DNA of 64,000 bases from the NCBI RefSeq assembly GCF_001761485.1, contig NC_090770.1:1674001-1738000 (forward strand), in the 5' to 3' direction. Each line of letters begins with the position of its first letter. The first letter of the stretch is position 1. Below, in pieces: positions 33,701-45,476 of this stretch. The stretch is from Yarrowia lipolytica (taxonomy: Eukaryota; Ascomycota; Dipodascomycetes; Dipodascales). Below the pieces are notes generated by a model. It searched no databases. It was not told the origin of the DNA and saw only the letters and a list, made by a program, of their open reading frames with translations. The position numbers were made by a program, and so were the translations under genes.

Positions 33701-35104
33701 CTAGACCAACAGCATCGACAACAGATGCGATTCCTGCCTTGGCCTTGCCTCCAAAGGTGCTGGTGTCGTACTCGTCGGGACGGCCGTCCATGACGCTCTG
33801 CTCCACATCGGGAAGAGTGGTGTCTCGGAATCCACCCAAGTTGGGCACCTCCTTGGACTCGAGGTTTCCTGCACCGTCAGCAACGGGCGTGGTGAACGAC
33901 TGCTCCTCGTTCTGGTAGGCGTCGTCAAGCACCTTCTCCTCCTTTGTCTCGTACTTGTCCTTTCGCTTGGTGAGACCGGAAAAGAAGCCTCGGATTCCGC
34001 TAGGCTTCTCCTCCTTCTCGAGCTTCTCAGCGACATCCTTGTCTCTGTTCTTAAAGGCATTGAACTTGTTGCCCCAGGACTCTCGCTTCTTGGGCGAGGG
34101 TCGAGAAGTAGGGTTGGAGGTTGGAGGGGTACCAGGAGCGGCACCAGTAGCACCGGTAGTAGCACCAGTAGTGGCGCCGGTAGTAGCACCAGTAGTGGCG
34201 CCGGTAGTAGCGCCGGTAGTAGCGCCGGTAGTAGCGGCGCCAGTAGCACCAGTAGGAGCGGAGGCCGGGGCGGAGGCCGGGGCGGAGGCAACACCTGTTG
34301 TGGGGGTGGCTGAGGTAGCACCATGGGCTGCTCCAGAGCTGATGATCTTCTCATTCTTGGCATCGCTGGCCAGGACGTCCGCTCGCTGCTTTTGCAGAGC
34401 ATCGTGCTTGTCAACCAATTTGTCGTGGAATCGGTCCTTGCCAATCTGGTGCACGTTGTGGGTTCCCGAGGCGCCCGCAGCGCCGGCGGCGCCGGGAGTC
34501 GAGTACTGGTCTCTCACGTTACCTGCCAGGGATCTGGAGGGGGATTTTTGTGCGTCTATGTTAGTTGGGTCTGGAGTTGGGTCTGGAGTTGGCGCCGTGT
34601 CTTGTACTTACCTTGAACGGGGTGGTGAAGAGCCTGGTGGCCAGAGTGTTGAGTAGCGTGCTGACCGGTAGCTCCGGGGGCATGCTGTCCGACATGAGCG
34701 GCGTGCTGAGTCTGGTGCTGGCCGGCGTGCTGGGTCTGGTGCTGGCCAGCACGAGGGGCATGGTGGGACTGGGTTGGCGACTGGGGCTTTCGACCGCTCT
34801 TGATTTGACGGTCAATGGCGCTGAACTTGTTCTGCACCGATTGCGAAACGGACGACTGTTTGGGCGAATGGCTGGGCGACGTCCTGCTTCGCTGCTTGGC
34901 CTCGTCCTCGACAACGTAGACGGCGTCCTTGGTTTCGATCCGGCTTCCTGCTGGCAGGGCCTTGCCGTGGGACGACTCGTACGAGGCGTAGGCGGCCTGG
35001 ACCTCTTCGGGGACCACATCGTGCTTGCCGTGTTTGGGCGAGCTGAGGGCGTGGGCCGCGGCCGAGGCGGCTTGGGGGGGATTGTGGGGTGGTTGCTGTG
35101 ACAT
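30762..35104 (-). CDS. Disordered tandem-repeat protein of unknown function (16 repeats)
   Basis: Two exons, 35104-34612 and 34555-30762, joined over a 56-bp intron (donor GTAAGT, acceptor ACTAACATAG). Frame is kept, giving 1428 residues. The N-terminal 165 residues are Ser/Gln/His-rich, with QHQTQHAG repeats near the end of exon 1. A stretch of TGATTGAT-type repeats follows (about 34140-34240), then a mixed region with several LPHKSKLDASGLPL- and DPTLPHQSKLSAAGLPL-like pieces. The C-terminal half has 16 copies of a 40-56-residue repeat with core GDFNLKSNQIAGDVTKVGND, then PRF. No membrane segment, signal peptide or known enzyme motif is visible. The sequence is charged and low in hydrophobics, so it is probably extended and may bind a partner many times along its length. 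I do not recognise the family; stress-protein (LEA-like) or cortical scaffold roles are guesses. Confidence 0.85.
30952..31440 (-). repeat. Near-identical 144-bp tandem repeats in the repeat-protein gene
   Basis: Repeats 12-14 of the protein are almost identical at DNA level, with a period of 144 bp (48 codons; starts about 30952, 31096, 31240, 31384), while the other repeats have diverged. This points to recent unequal exchange or gene conversion, so copy number may vary between strains. Confidence 0.85.
34556..34611 (-). other. 56-bp intron of the repeat-protein gene
   Basis: Donor GTAAGT at 34611-34606 and acceptor ACTAACATAG ending at 34556. It interrupts a Gly/Asp codon boundary in phase 1; splicing joins VQ to DAQKSPSRSLAG in frame. 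Confidence 0.85.
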
Positions 35105-37264
35105 AATTGTGGTGGTTACTTCGAGAGAGAGGTAGGAAGAAGAGAAGGGAGGAGCTCGGTATTATATTGTACAGGTTGCTGGACATGCATAGACGCAGCA
35201 ACTAAAAGAGATGAGTTAAGGCGTGGCGTGGACCACTTGGGTCCCAGGGCCTGTTTTCGGGTCTAAATCGCCCCAATTAAAAGCCCAGAGTGTTTTCAGA
35301 GACTACAATTTCCTCCTGGAGCATTTTCTCCGGCAAAAAAAGGCCCCAAACACCGGCTTTCACTCCGGCCCCAAATCCCCAGGTCCGCTTTAAACTCCAC
35401 AGTAGTAGGCGCGATAGAGTGTCTTGCGAACTCAATTGCCAACCGTAAAAAAGACCAAGGTTCAAGTTGGGCAGCTGGACGGAGTGGCGTTTGGGGTGAG
35501 GCGGACGAGCATCTGGCGGCGACTATCGCAGACCTTCCACCGTCTTCCACGACCTTCCACCGTGTCCAAAACCCCCCGCTCGGATTGTCCATGTGTCCCG
35601 CATGCTTAAGCGAGTTTCATTATACAGGTCAACATGCACCGTCTCGGATAATATCGCCAAGTGGTGATACTGTACATAGTCGTACTATCAACAGTACATA
35701 CAGTAACCATACAAGGTCTTTGTTCGCCGTATAAAGCCTTCCCACACTTGCTTTTGGGGATTGGCGTGGACACGGGACGAGGAAGCAGTTGCGGGGTTTT
35801 TATTCTGGAAAATTGCGGCGATTTCAGCAGCTACAAATGTCGTCCTTTTCTTGGACCAAACCCCTCGATGCAATGTCTACCACCAAGACAGTCGCCATCA
35901 TGCGTCGACATCGCCGCTATGCGCCTTGCAGCCCGCCTTCAAAAGCCAACATGGTTTGAGCATGTGCATCATGTCGTCATAATCTGCAGCGGCTAGTCGG
36001 ACCAGCCCAAAGTGTGACCTCCGCCCTTGTGGAAATAGACCTTGCGGTCCACGATGGAATATAATGGAACCATTGCGGGAATTTGAGCCAACTGGGTAGG
36101 AACGGGTCGGCGTCAACAGCACTCAACGGCGTCAACCAGCGTCTTGTCTTGTGAACCGTACAATACAGCGAGCCGCCGTCTTGCAACCAGTTTGGCTCAT
36201 TTTGACAGGCAGCAACCTTGGGCTCAATGATCAACAAGGCAACTCCAAGATGACCCACGATGTTTATGTAAGCGGGAGTGAGGGAGGGTGAGAGGTGAGA
36301 GGGTGAGGGTGAATGAGGTTAGCGATGAGAGCAGAAGAACTCGTTGAGGACTCGTTGAAGACTCGTTGAAGACTCGTTGAAGACTCGTTGACGACTCGTT
36401 GAAGACTCGTTGAAGACTCGTTGGAGACTCATGGACTGGAGGTTTCGTCTCGAATTGGCGTCTCCCTAATTTCTATCCGAATCAACCAAATCTCATCACC
36501 AATTGCTCATCACCAACTGCGCCTTGGACAGACCCTTACAACAGGACACCTCCTAGGATTTTTGTACTACAAGTGGTGTAAATATGTATACCATTCGAAT
36601 CAGCTTGGAACTTCGAGTCGATTGACAGTCTTTATAACATCTCTTGTCTTGGTAAATCGTGCAAAATCGTGGAAAATGATCTACCATCTACAGTTAAAGA
36701 CAGTCAGGACATACAGTTGTATTGTACAGCAGTCGTGTTTTAATTGTTCATATCACAAGCTACTCACTCATTGCTGACTCATTCATCTCTTCGGAAAGAT
36801 CCACTGGAGCTCCAAGAAGCTCTTTCCACCTCGCTGCGAGTTGTGTCTGACCGTTCGTTGGGCTTTCGTTTGATCATTCGCAGATTGTGTCTCTCCTCCA
36901 TTGAAGAAACGTCAATGATCCGTAAGGAAGATCATGGACCCGACGCATGTCCTTGGCCAGAAAGTTGCAGTCCTGTGGATACAATTGCCTACCATGATGC
37001 TCTCTTGACGCTTCAGGTAGCTCACGCAGCGAATACAGCACATGCAGACTGATTCTCACCATTAGGTACGGTAAACGGAATCAATTCAGGCATATTCATT
37101 CAATCTCAAAACGTACCAGTCACGGCACTTCGGAAGCACTGTGGACTTCAGGGGGAAGACTGTAGCTACCAGCAACCACATGTGTCAATACCAACCATCG
37201 GAAAACTCTTATCGCAAGGCGCGTCTGGTAGTTTTCATCAACTGCCAAGCGCACTTCATACGCC
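35105..37264. other. Intergenic: repeat-protein gene promoter and 3' flank of the secreted-protein gene
   Basis: No gene seen in 2.2 kb. A TATTATATTG word lies about 50 bp upstream of the repeat-protein ATG. A 12-bp GACTCGTTGAAG repeat fills about 36338-36431 (about eight copies). Confidence 0.55.
36338..36431. repeat. 12-bp minisatellite
   Basis: About eight copies of GACTCGTTGAAG with few changes, in noncoding DNA. Confidence 0.85.
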
Positions 37265-37588
37265 CTAGGAATCAGTCTCGACGGGATCCTTGATGGTGCG
37301 GATGATGGTGATAACGGGAACTCCCTCCGGTCGTACTCTGCGCAGCTGGGGCGTGACGAGGTTCTTAGTGGCCAATTGCTCGACGGGAGCTTCAGCCGTG
37401 TCAGTGGGAACACGATAGTCGTCCATGTAGAGCCGATCGTGACATCTGGACGTGGCTAATGCATCTCGGTCGGTCTCAAGAAGTCCACCATTCAGAGCGT
37501 ACCGAGGGTCTAGAAGAGCCATCCAGAACTCCTTGGCAGACGCCAGCAGCATCATCGTTGAAACGGAAACAAACAGACGGAGCTTCAT
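37265..37588 (-). CDS. Small secreted protein, function unknown
   Basis: 107 residues. A typical signal peptide (MKLRLFVSVSTMMLLASAKE, cleavage expected after about residue 18) is followed by a short mature part that includes WMALLDPRYALNGGLLETDRD. No transmembrane segment or known domain is seen, and it has a single Cys (in SRCHD), so no disulphide-rich fold. A TATATAAA box on the coding strand lies about 50-60 bp upstream of the ATG at 37588, which supports this start over a longer frame opening at 37789. The nearest genes, DAD2 and the repeat protein, give no clue to its role. I do not recognise it; it could be a lineage-specific secreted or cell-wall peptide. Confidence 0.6.
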   Translation of the reverse strand: MKLRLFVSVSTMMLLASAKEFWMALLDPRYALNGGLLETDRDALATSRCHDRLYMDDYRVPTDTAEAPVEQLATKNLVTPQLRRVRPEGVPVITIIRTIKDPVETDS

Positions 37589-38015
37589 GGTGGATGTTTG
37601 TGTGTATCTGGCAGGTTCCGGGTGGGCGTTTCGCGCGCGTTTATATAGTGACGCACATTTCGAAACTGACTGCTCACGCGCAGATGATCGTGATACGTAA
37701 CAACGAGAGCAATGACGTTCGTATGAGTATAGTACGAGTACGAGTACGACACTTGTTGTGATCGTAAATGTATCGTAGTTCTGGAGCATGTGGTAATTCG
37801 TCCTTTTGAATCACTAACTGCGAACTCAAGCCTTCCAAGTGAACCACATTGCTCTGTGGCGTAACAGCTTGGAACTGCTGGTAAACAGCTTGGAACTGCT
37901 GGTGAACAGCTTGGAACTGCTGGTGAACAGCTTGGAACTGCTGGGCGACACAGTCAGAGCATAGATGAGATACAGGCTCGTCTTCTGCGCGGTGATTACG
38001 TCTCAATCCGGCCCG
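37589..38015. other. Intergenic between DAD2 and the small secreted protein gene
   Basis: It holds the TATA box of the secreted-protein gene, an ACGAGTACGAGTACGA run (about 37733-37750) and a 21-bp tandem repeat (37863-37946) directly downstream of DAD2. Confidence 0.7.
37863..37946. repeat. 21-bp tandem repeat downstream of DAD2
   Basis: Four near-identical copies of a 21-bp unit containing AACAGCTTGGAACTGCTGG. On the minus strand it reads QQFQAVH in frame, but the surrounding frame starts with no ATG and is not credible as a gene. Confidence 0.85.
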
Positions 38016-38660
<645 letters not shown>

Positions 38661-38741
38661 GGGCGGTTGGTGTAGTGGTAACATATCTGCCTTCCAAACA
38701 GTTGCTAGCAGGTGCCAGGGGTTCAATTCCCCTACCGCTCA
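38661..38741 (+). tRNA. tRNA-Gly (anticodon UCC) with 10-bp intron
   Basis: Acceptor GGGCGGT/ACCGCTC plus A, D arm TGGTGTAGTGGTAACAT, anticodon stem TCTGC/GCAGG with loop CT-TCC-A, T stem AGGGG/CCCCT with loop TTCAATT. The intron is 38697-38706. A T5 terminator follows at about 38745. It lies between DAD2 and the 3' end of CHC1. Confidence 0.93.
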
Positions 38742-38914
38742 ATCTTTTTGCTCCCCAACAGTCCTATTTCTTGTCGCTTAGTCATCTACCCTTGCAATCT
38801 GGGCTGACGGTTTATTCATGTTTTTGTTCATATTCTCTCACTGCTCAAACTGTTCTCATTATTCATATTCATACAAGACATTTATTACATTCAATCATAC
38901 ACAAATTTCCTTCT

Positions 38915-41900
38915 CTAGTACATTCCGTTGCTCTGGGTGATCATGAGCCGCTGACCTCCACCAATGATGGGGGTCTCGCTCTCGGCAGCAGCAGCGGCAG
39001 CCTCCTTGGCCTTTCGCTCCTCGTTGTCCTTCTGGAGCGCATGCAGCAGAGAAGAGCTCTCCCGGGTGACGTTGATCTTGTAGGGCATGGTGTAGTCCTC
39101 CAGCTTGTGTCTCCAGGCGACCTCCTCCACGACATCCTGTCGCAGCCAGTCGTAACAGGTGTACAGAGTTGCGACGTAGCACTCCTTGTTGCCGGTACCG
39201 ACAAAGTATCGCAGCAGCTCCTCACACACGTCCTGCTTGCCCGACACGGCAGCAGTGTCGATAGCGTCCTTCCACAGTTTGTCCTGCTTGGACAGAGTGA
39301 TGGACTTAGCAAACTTTTTGTTCTTCTTGTACAGATGGGCAGCAATCTGTCGGAAGAAGATAAGGTCGTGCTTCTCGAGTCGCTGGGCGAGATCGATGGC
39401 ATCGTACTTGTCGTAGGCGTCAGCGGCATCTCGCAGAGTCACGTAGTCCTCCTCCTCAATCAGAATGTTGTGGTAGGCGTTGTTGACGGCAGCCAGGTTC
39501 TGCTCAAGCACAGTCACAAGGAAAGACTTGATCATGGGCAAGTTGTCGGACTTGTCAAACATTCGCACAACTCGAGACACGTCGATTCGGGCAGCAAGCA
39601 CAGACAGCAGGTCAGTAACCAGCATGGGAACCTCCTTCATGTAGAAGTTAATGGCCTTGTAGTAGATCTCCAGGTTGGCCACCTTGACAATAATGTCCTT
39701 GAAGGAGGAGTGCTCAAACGCATCAGTGGATCGCTCCATGATGGCCAGAGCAGCGTTGTCCCACTCGTCGTAGTGGCAGTACAGGAAGACAAGCTCGGGC
39801 CACAGGTGGGCAGCCTCGCAGGCTCGGATCACCTTGGGGATGTTGACACGAGACCAGAAGAGCTTGAGGTGCTCCATCATCTGGCCAGGGGAGTACTTGG
39901 AGTACAGAATGGCCAGCTCGGTGAACATACCCATGTGGGCACGCTCCAGACCGAGACCCTGCTCAAACAGAGAAATGAGCTCGGTGAAGTAGCCGTGGTA
40001 CTCGTACTGGGTGACGAGATCCTGCAGCTCCTCGGCGTGCACAATCAGGTTGAGACCACAGATCTGGGCCAGTCGGAATTCCTTGTTGTCGATACAAGCC
40101 TGGTTGACCTGCTTCCACACCTTGACGGAGGACGCCTTTCGAGCAGAGTCGACAGCTCCCTGGTAGTCACCGAGGTAGACGAGCACAGCGGCGAGCTTAG
40201 CCCAGTTGGAGATGGAAGAGTACAGAATCTTGGAGGCGGCGTAGTTCTTGTCGGCAAACAGCTTGTCTCCCACAGACTCCACATTGGCAACGTTGGGCGA
40301 GTCAAGCAGCTGCTGCATGGCTCGCAGGTTATCAGTGGCAGCGTAAGAGAAGAGCAGCTGAGAGTCAATGGCAGGCTCCCGAGAAATGTCTCGAGACATC
40401 TTCAGGAAATCAATCAGCTCCTCGTCCTTGCCGGCATGACTGGCAATCTCGATGACCTGGGCAAAGTTGGAGGGATCCTTGGCCTTGATGTAAGACTTGA
40501 TGGCATCGCCAACTCGCAGACCATCGATCTGAGCCTTACCAAGCAGAGAGTACACCTCGGGGGTGTCGACCTTCTCGGCGTAGTCGGAGGCTCGATCCAG
40601 AGACATGATGTGATCGGTCAGGACGCTCATGACCTGGCCGTGCTTGTCGTGCTTCTTGTGGATCTCGTAGGCCTCCTCGTACAGCTCGTTGTCGATACAG
40701 ATCTGAGCAATGTCGTCGGCATCGTAGTGGTCCAGACGCTCGATGTAGTTGCTGACTCGAGACTTGTCGGCCTTGACGGCGGTCAGAATCATCAGATTCT
40801 GCAGGTTGGCGTTCTCGCTGAAAGGAGAGGGCTCGAGAATGATCTTCTCGAGCAGCTCGAGCAGCTCAGCGGGGAGATCGGCAGCCATGAAGGCCTTGAC
40901 GGCGATGGAAACGGCCTCAGGAGAGTCGGACTCGGGCACAGCAGTGCCGACAACAGCGTCGACAAGCTGTCGCTTGTGCTCGTCGCCAGAGAGAACCTTG
41001 TTCCACAGAGCCTCGTCCTGCTTGGCCAGCAGGTATCGAGCCTGCTGCTTGTACATGCTGTTCTCGTTGGTGATCTTGACAAGCTCGTCGTCCAGACCGC
41101 CCTTCTCGTAACAGATGAAAGCCAGGTAGGGGTCTCGCTTCTCACAGTACTTTCCGACAACCAGGGGGTTGTACTCGTTGTTCTCCTTGAGGAACTTTTC
41201 GGGGTTGTTGTTGCTGTCAATGTAAATTTTGGCAAGAGCATCAAACAGAGCGGTGTCTCGAGAACCACCGTTGAGAGTCTTCTCGAGGAAGGGCAGCAGC
41301 AGCTTGAGCTTGTTTCGCTTTTCGACCTCCTCGACGAGCTCGGACACGGGGACCTGGCCAACAACCGACATGAGCAGATCCTTGATGATGGACTCGTCAC
41401 AGTCAACGTCGAGAAGAGCACCAATCACCTTGGGAGTTCGGGCAGGGTTGACTCGCTGCACGTACACCTCAATGAACTTGTACTGCTGGTTCTTGTACAG
41501 GTAGAGCACCAGGTCGTGCACAAAGTCGTACTTGTCGCAGACAATGATCAGAGGCAGCTGGTCAGGCAGGTGGGCATCCTTCATGAGGAAGTTCTTCACC
41601 TTCTCGGCGTTGTAGTGGTTGTTCTCCCGCACAATTCGCTCGATCTCGTTGGTCTGGCCAATGGCAGCGGCAGCAGTGATGTACTTGAACACCACATCGG
41701 GGTCCTCGCTCAGGTTTACAATGGACTGCAGGTAGTAGTAGAGACCCTCCTGGGAGTTGAACTCCTCAAACACCTTGATGAGGTTGAGCGAGCCCACCAG
41801 ATCAGAGTACTTGGTGGCAATCTGCACAACAACCTGCAGGTTCTGTCGGATGTTGAACTTGAGCATCTCCTTGAGACACTCCAGAGTCTGGTCCACGGTG

Positions 41901-44232
41901 AGCTTGCCAAAGTAGGCAATCAGAGCATCGGGAGGGAAGTTCTCGGAGTGCACAACAACACGCTTGATGTCCTTGAGGTCGTCGTAGTTCTCCAGAGCCC
42001 GGTTCATCAGACCAGCCTTCTCACACAGAGAGGCAATTCGAGCACGGTCGTAGTGGGAGAACATGTCGGAGCCCAGAATGGCGTCAGCAACCTGGGGAGC
42101 GTTGATCAGGTTGACCTCCAGAAGCCGTGTCTGCAGGTTGCCCTGCTCGGGAAGGTTCTGGTTCAGCGCATCCAGCAAAAAGGCGGTGGCGGCCTGAATG
42201 TGGTTCTGAGACAGGAAAATGTCGGTCACCTTGTTGAGGTTAAGATCCTCGCCCTTCTTTACAAGCGAGGTGGCGAACTCGGCACCCTTGTCGGGGTTAA
42301 CCCGCACAATGTTCTGAAGCAGGACAATATAGTCGGGAGTGTATCCGACCTTCTCGCAGTAGGGCACAATGTTGTCAAACTCACCGAGCTCGGCAAAAGC
42401 AGCCACAACCTTGAGAGGCACGTTGGCTCGAACGTAGACCTGCAGAGCGAGCTTGAGATCGAACTGTCGCACAATGTCTCCAAGCTCCTCGCTGGACTCG
42501 AGCTTGTCCTGCTGCAGCCACTTCTCAAACAGCTGCTTTCGGTCCTGCTGCAGCACGGGTCGCGCCAACTCAATAGACTCGACCTTGTTCAAAGAACCCT
42601 TGTCGAGCAGAGTGGAGAAGTACTGCAGAATGGGCGAGATGCCGCCAGGGGGTGCCTGCACGTTTTTGAGCTTCTGGATGGTGGCAGGGGTTCGCAGTCG
42701 GCCACCGGGTGAAGAAGCAGCCACCTTGGCGGCGTTGGCGTAGTCGCCCTGGTTGAGCAGCTGGGAGAACTGCTGCTCGTACAGGTCGTCGGCGCCGGGG
42801 AGGCCTCCACGAGAGGCGACAGCCAGAGCGACACCGGCGTTACCAAGACTGCTCAGAATGTACTGGACAACTTTCTGCTCGTTGAGCTCGACGGAAAGCA
42901 CCTGTCCCTTTCGGTTGATACACAGGACACCCTTCTTCTGGTAACTTGCGGCGGTGAAGACGGATTCGCTGGAGATTCGGTTCATGTAGATGCACAGACC
43001 CTGCTCCAGGTCGTAGACGTGAACAAAACCGTACTTGGTCACGACGTAGACAACGCCGTACTTCTCGGCGGCAAAGACAGCCACGGGGAAATCGTTGGCG
43101 GCCTCGGGGGGGAAGAAGATATCCACCTGCTTCTTCTGGTAGACGGGATTCTCGTCCTTGTGGTCAATCTCGACGGCGTGCAGCTTGCCTCGGTTGGCGA
43201 AGACAAACAGATCCGATGGGCTGGCTCCATCCTGCAGCTGCAGCTTTGTGAAGGTGGCAGCGTGGCCCTCAATGGCCTGCGACACGTTTCGCTCCTTGCT
43301 GTAGAGCTGGATCTGGCCTGCAATTCGGCCGTCCCGCTGGGTGATGCCGACCAGAGCACTCCAGCTGCCGTTGGAGATGTAGTTGATCACCTGGCAGTCG
43401 TTGAGCGAGTGGTGTCGGTCGGTGAGCTTGACGGGGTCTGTGGTGCCAACCTTCCAGTGCAGAATCTCAGTCTCGGTGATGATGCCAATGGTCTCAGCGT
43501 CAACCCAGGTCCAGAACACCACGGGGACAGAGAGCTGACTGCTGCCCAGTCGCTGCTTGGTCTCGAGGTTGAAGGCCTGGAGGGCGCCCTCCTTGGATCG
43601 CACGGCAATCACAAAGTCGGTGGGGTGCATGATTGCCGAATCAGCGGAGATGTTTCGTCGCACGACATTGTTGTTGTTGTGGAGATCGATGATTGCCACG
43701 GTGTTGCCAGTGTTGGCTGTTTCCCGAACGCTGAGTTAGTACATGTAGGACATGTAGGTGTTGAGACTCGAGTGCGACGCGACCGATCCCGATCGCGATG
43801 GACTGATCCATCCACCAGTCGGACACAATCCAGACAGACAGACGAATCAGGAGAATCGTCATGTTGACACCATTGTTGTAACATCAGGATGCATCACCAC
43901 ATGTGTTCCCCTCCCCCCTCCCCCACAATCGCAAACATGCACCATTGCATCCTGATGACTCCACGTCCAATTTCAATCATTGATTCCATCCGTCTTGTTG
44001 ATTGCGTATCCCGTCCCCGTCTGTGACCCTCGGTCGTCTATCTGTCACCCGCCTGTCCGTGACTGTCGTCTATCGCGCCTCTGACTATCCAAATCATCAC
44101 CGCTCGCCATACTCACCAAACAAAACGATCACTCTGCAAAGTACATGTGTTGAAACCAATGGAGGCCTCAGGAACACCCAGCGATTGAAGCTGGAGATGC
44201 TCCTGAAACGTAATGGGCAAATCCTGTGACAT
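38915..44232 (-). CDS. CHC1: Clathrin heavy chain
   Basis: Two exons, 44232-44117 and 43730-38915, around a 386-bp intron (donor GTGAGT, acceptor ACTAACTCAG). The product is 1643 residues (S. cerevisiae 1653). Exon 1 gives [20 protein letters not shown] and joins as [20 protein letters not shown], which restores the first blades of the N-terminal beta-propeller (about 1-330). Then come the linker and the alpha-solenoid leg of clathrin repeats (for example [20 protein letters not shown], near the hub) and a short C-terminal tail. Highly conserved strings such as [26 protein letters not shown] and [15 protein letters not shown] leave no doubt. Role: triskelion coat of Golgi- and plasma-membrane-derived vesicles. 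The antisense strand is open for 1345 codons, an effect of codon choice. Confidence 0.98.
43731..44116 (-). other. CHC1 intron
   Basis: 386 bp, phase 2, near the 5' end of the coding region as is common in this yeast. Donor GTGAGT at 44116-44111, acceptor ACTAACTCAG ending at 43731. Confidence 0.92.
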
Positions 44233-45182
44233 GTTGAGGATGGTGGAAGAAAGAAAGAGTTGGGAGCACACTTGTGTACAGTTAGGCAACCTTGATGATG
44301 TGTCCTAAATGGCGCAGTACAGGAGACCGCAAACGCGGGTTAGGGAAACGGATAAACGGGGGCAAGGGCAGAATGGGCCCAACCCAGCCTCAGTACAACA
44401 ATCCACACGAAATCCGCCTCGAAATCGCTCCACAATACCGTATGCTAGCCCTACTGAGTTGTGGTTGGCTGGACCACGGCTCAAGGTTAGGGTTTGCCTG
44501 GAGTTTACAGGCACACACAACGCACGATGCACACCTTGCCCAAGGGGTTAGGGTTCAGAACGTGTGTGTGTAGGTGGCAATTTCACGACCATCAGGATCA
44601 ATTTAACGACATTTGATGACATTTGAACGACAATTTAACCCCAATTTAACGACAATTTAACTGAGTATTTTAAAATAACTATTGAATTAAGTGTAGGGGT
44701 GAAAATAAGGATGCAATGATAAAATGTGTACGGAAAATGTACGAGAGACACAGGTTTATGACAAAACCACGTTACGAGAAAACGCCGTTTTTCTGACCTT
44801 TGAAGCTGAAAATGGCCCTTTGACACTATTCGCTGGCGGGTCAAATTATCTAAACAATCTCATGCTGCCACGTTGTGTTCATTGTCTTGGCATATGTGCC
44901 CGCATCTTATTAGCCCAGTGCCGAAAAGTGGAAGTGGAAAAGTGAAAGTGGAAAGTGGAAGTTGAAGCAGCTCCAGCAGACGCAATTGAGCTGGGTAAGG
45001 ACAGACAGGTTTTATTTATAGAGCTTTTGGCGTTGCAAACCGCTATGGGTTAGGGCATTTGACTACGAGGGCTATGAGCGGCTAAGTATCCCAGTTGCAC
45101 TTGTACTTGGCATTTTTCACCCTGAAATTTCAGAGGGGCTGAGTCTTGCATCAGGTATGTGCAGAAGTGTCTCGGGGGTAGG

Positions 45183-45214
45183 GTGCGAGTGCGAGTGCGA
45201 GTGCGAGTGCGAGT
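45183..45214. repeat. GCGAGT microsatellite
   Basis: Five copies of a 6-bp unit (GCGAGT). Confidence 0.85.
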
Positions 45215-45421
45215 AAAGTACGAGCGTATGAGGTTTACTTGTACCGGTTTGTTGGTTGCGAAATTGCGTACTGTTTCTTCAGATTTGGTATTCCAGCTGT
45301 GATCTCTCTGACTATTTTTATTATTTCAGTGAAATTGCGTTTTACGGAGTTAATCTGGTCGGAGTTAACCTCGAAAGTTGTGATCTCCGCTAAAGAGGTG
45401 GAAGGAAAAATGGGGAGATTA

Positions 45422-45476
45422 GTACGAGTATGAGTGAGTACGAGTATGAGTGAGTACGAGTATGAGTGAGTACGAG
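45422..45476. repeat. 16-bp GTACGAGTATGAGTGA tandem repeat
   Basis: A little over three copies. It combines the GTACGAGTA word that is scattered over this window's intergenic DNA. Confidence 0.85.

Noticed and set aside
37674-38006. Minus-strand frame with QQFQAVH repeats
   Set aside because: It opens without an ATG directly after the DAD2 stop and is produced by a 21-bp tandem repeat.
38675-42712. 1345-codon plus-strand frame overlapping tRNA-Gly and CHC1
   Set aside because: It begins inside the tRNA and runs antisense to clathrin; no domain, codon-bias by-product.
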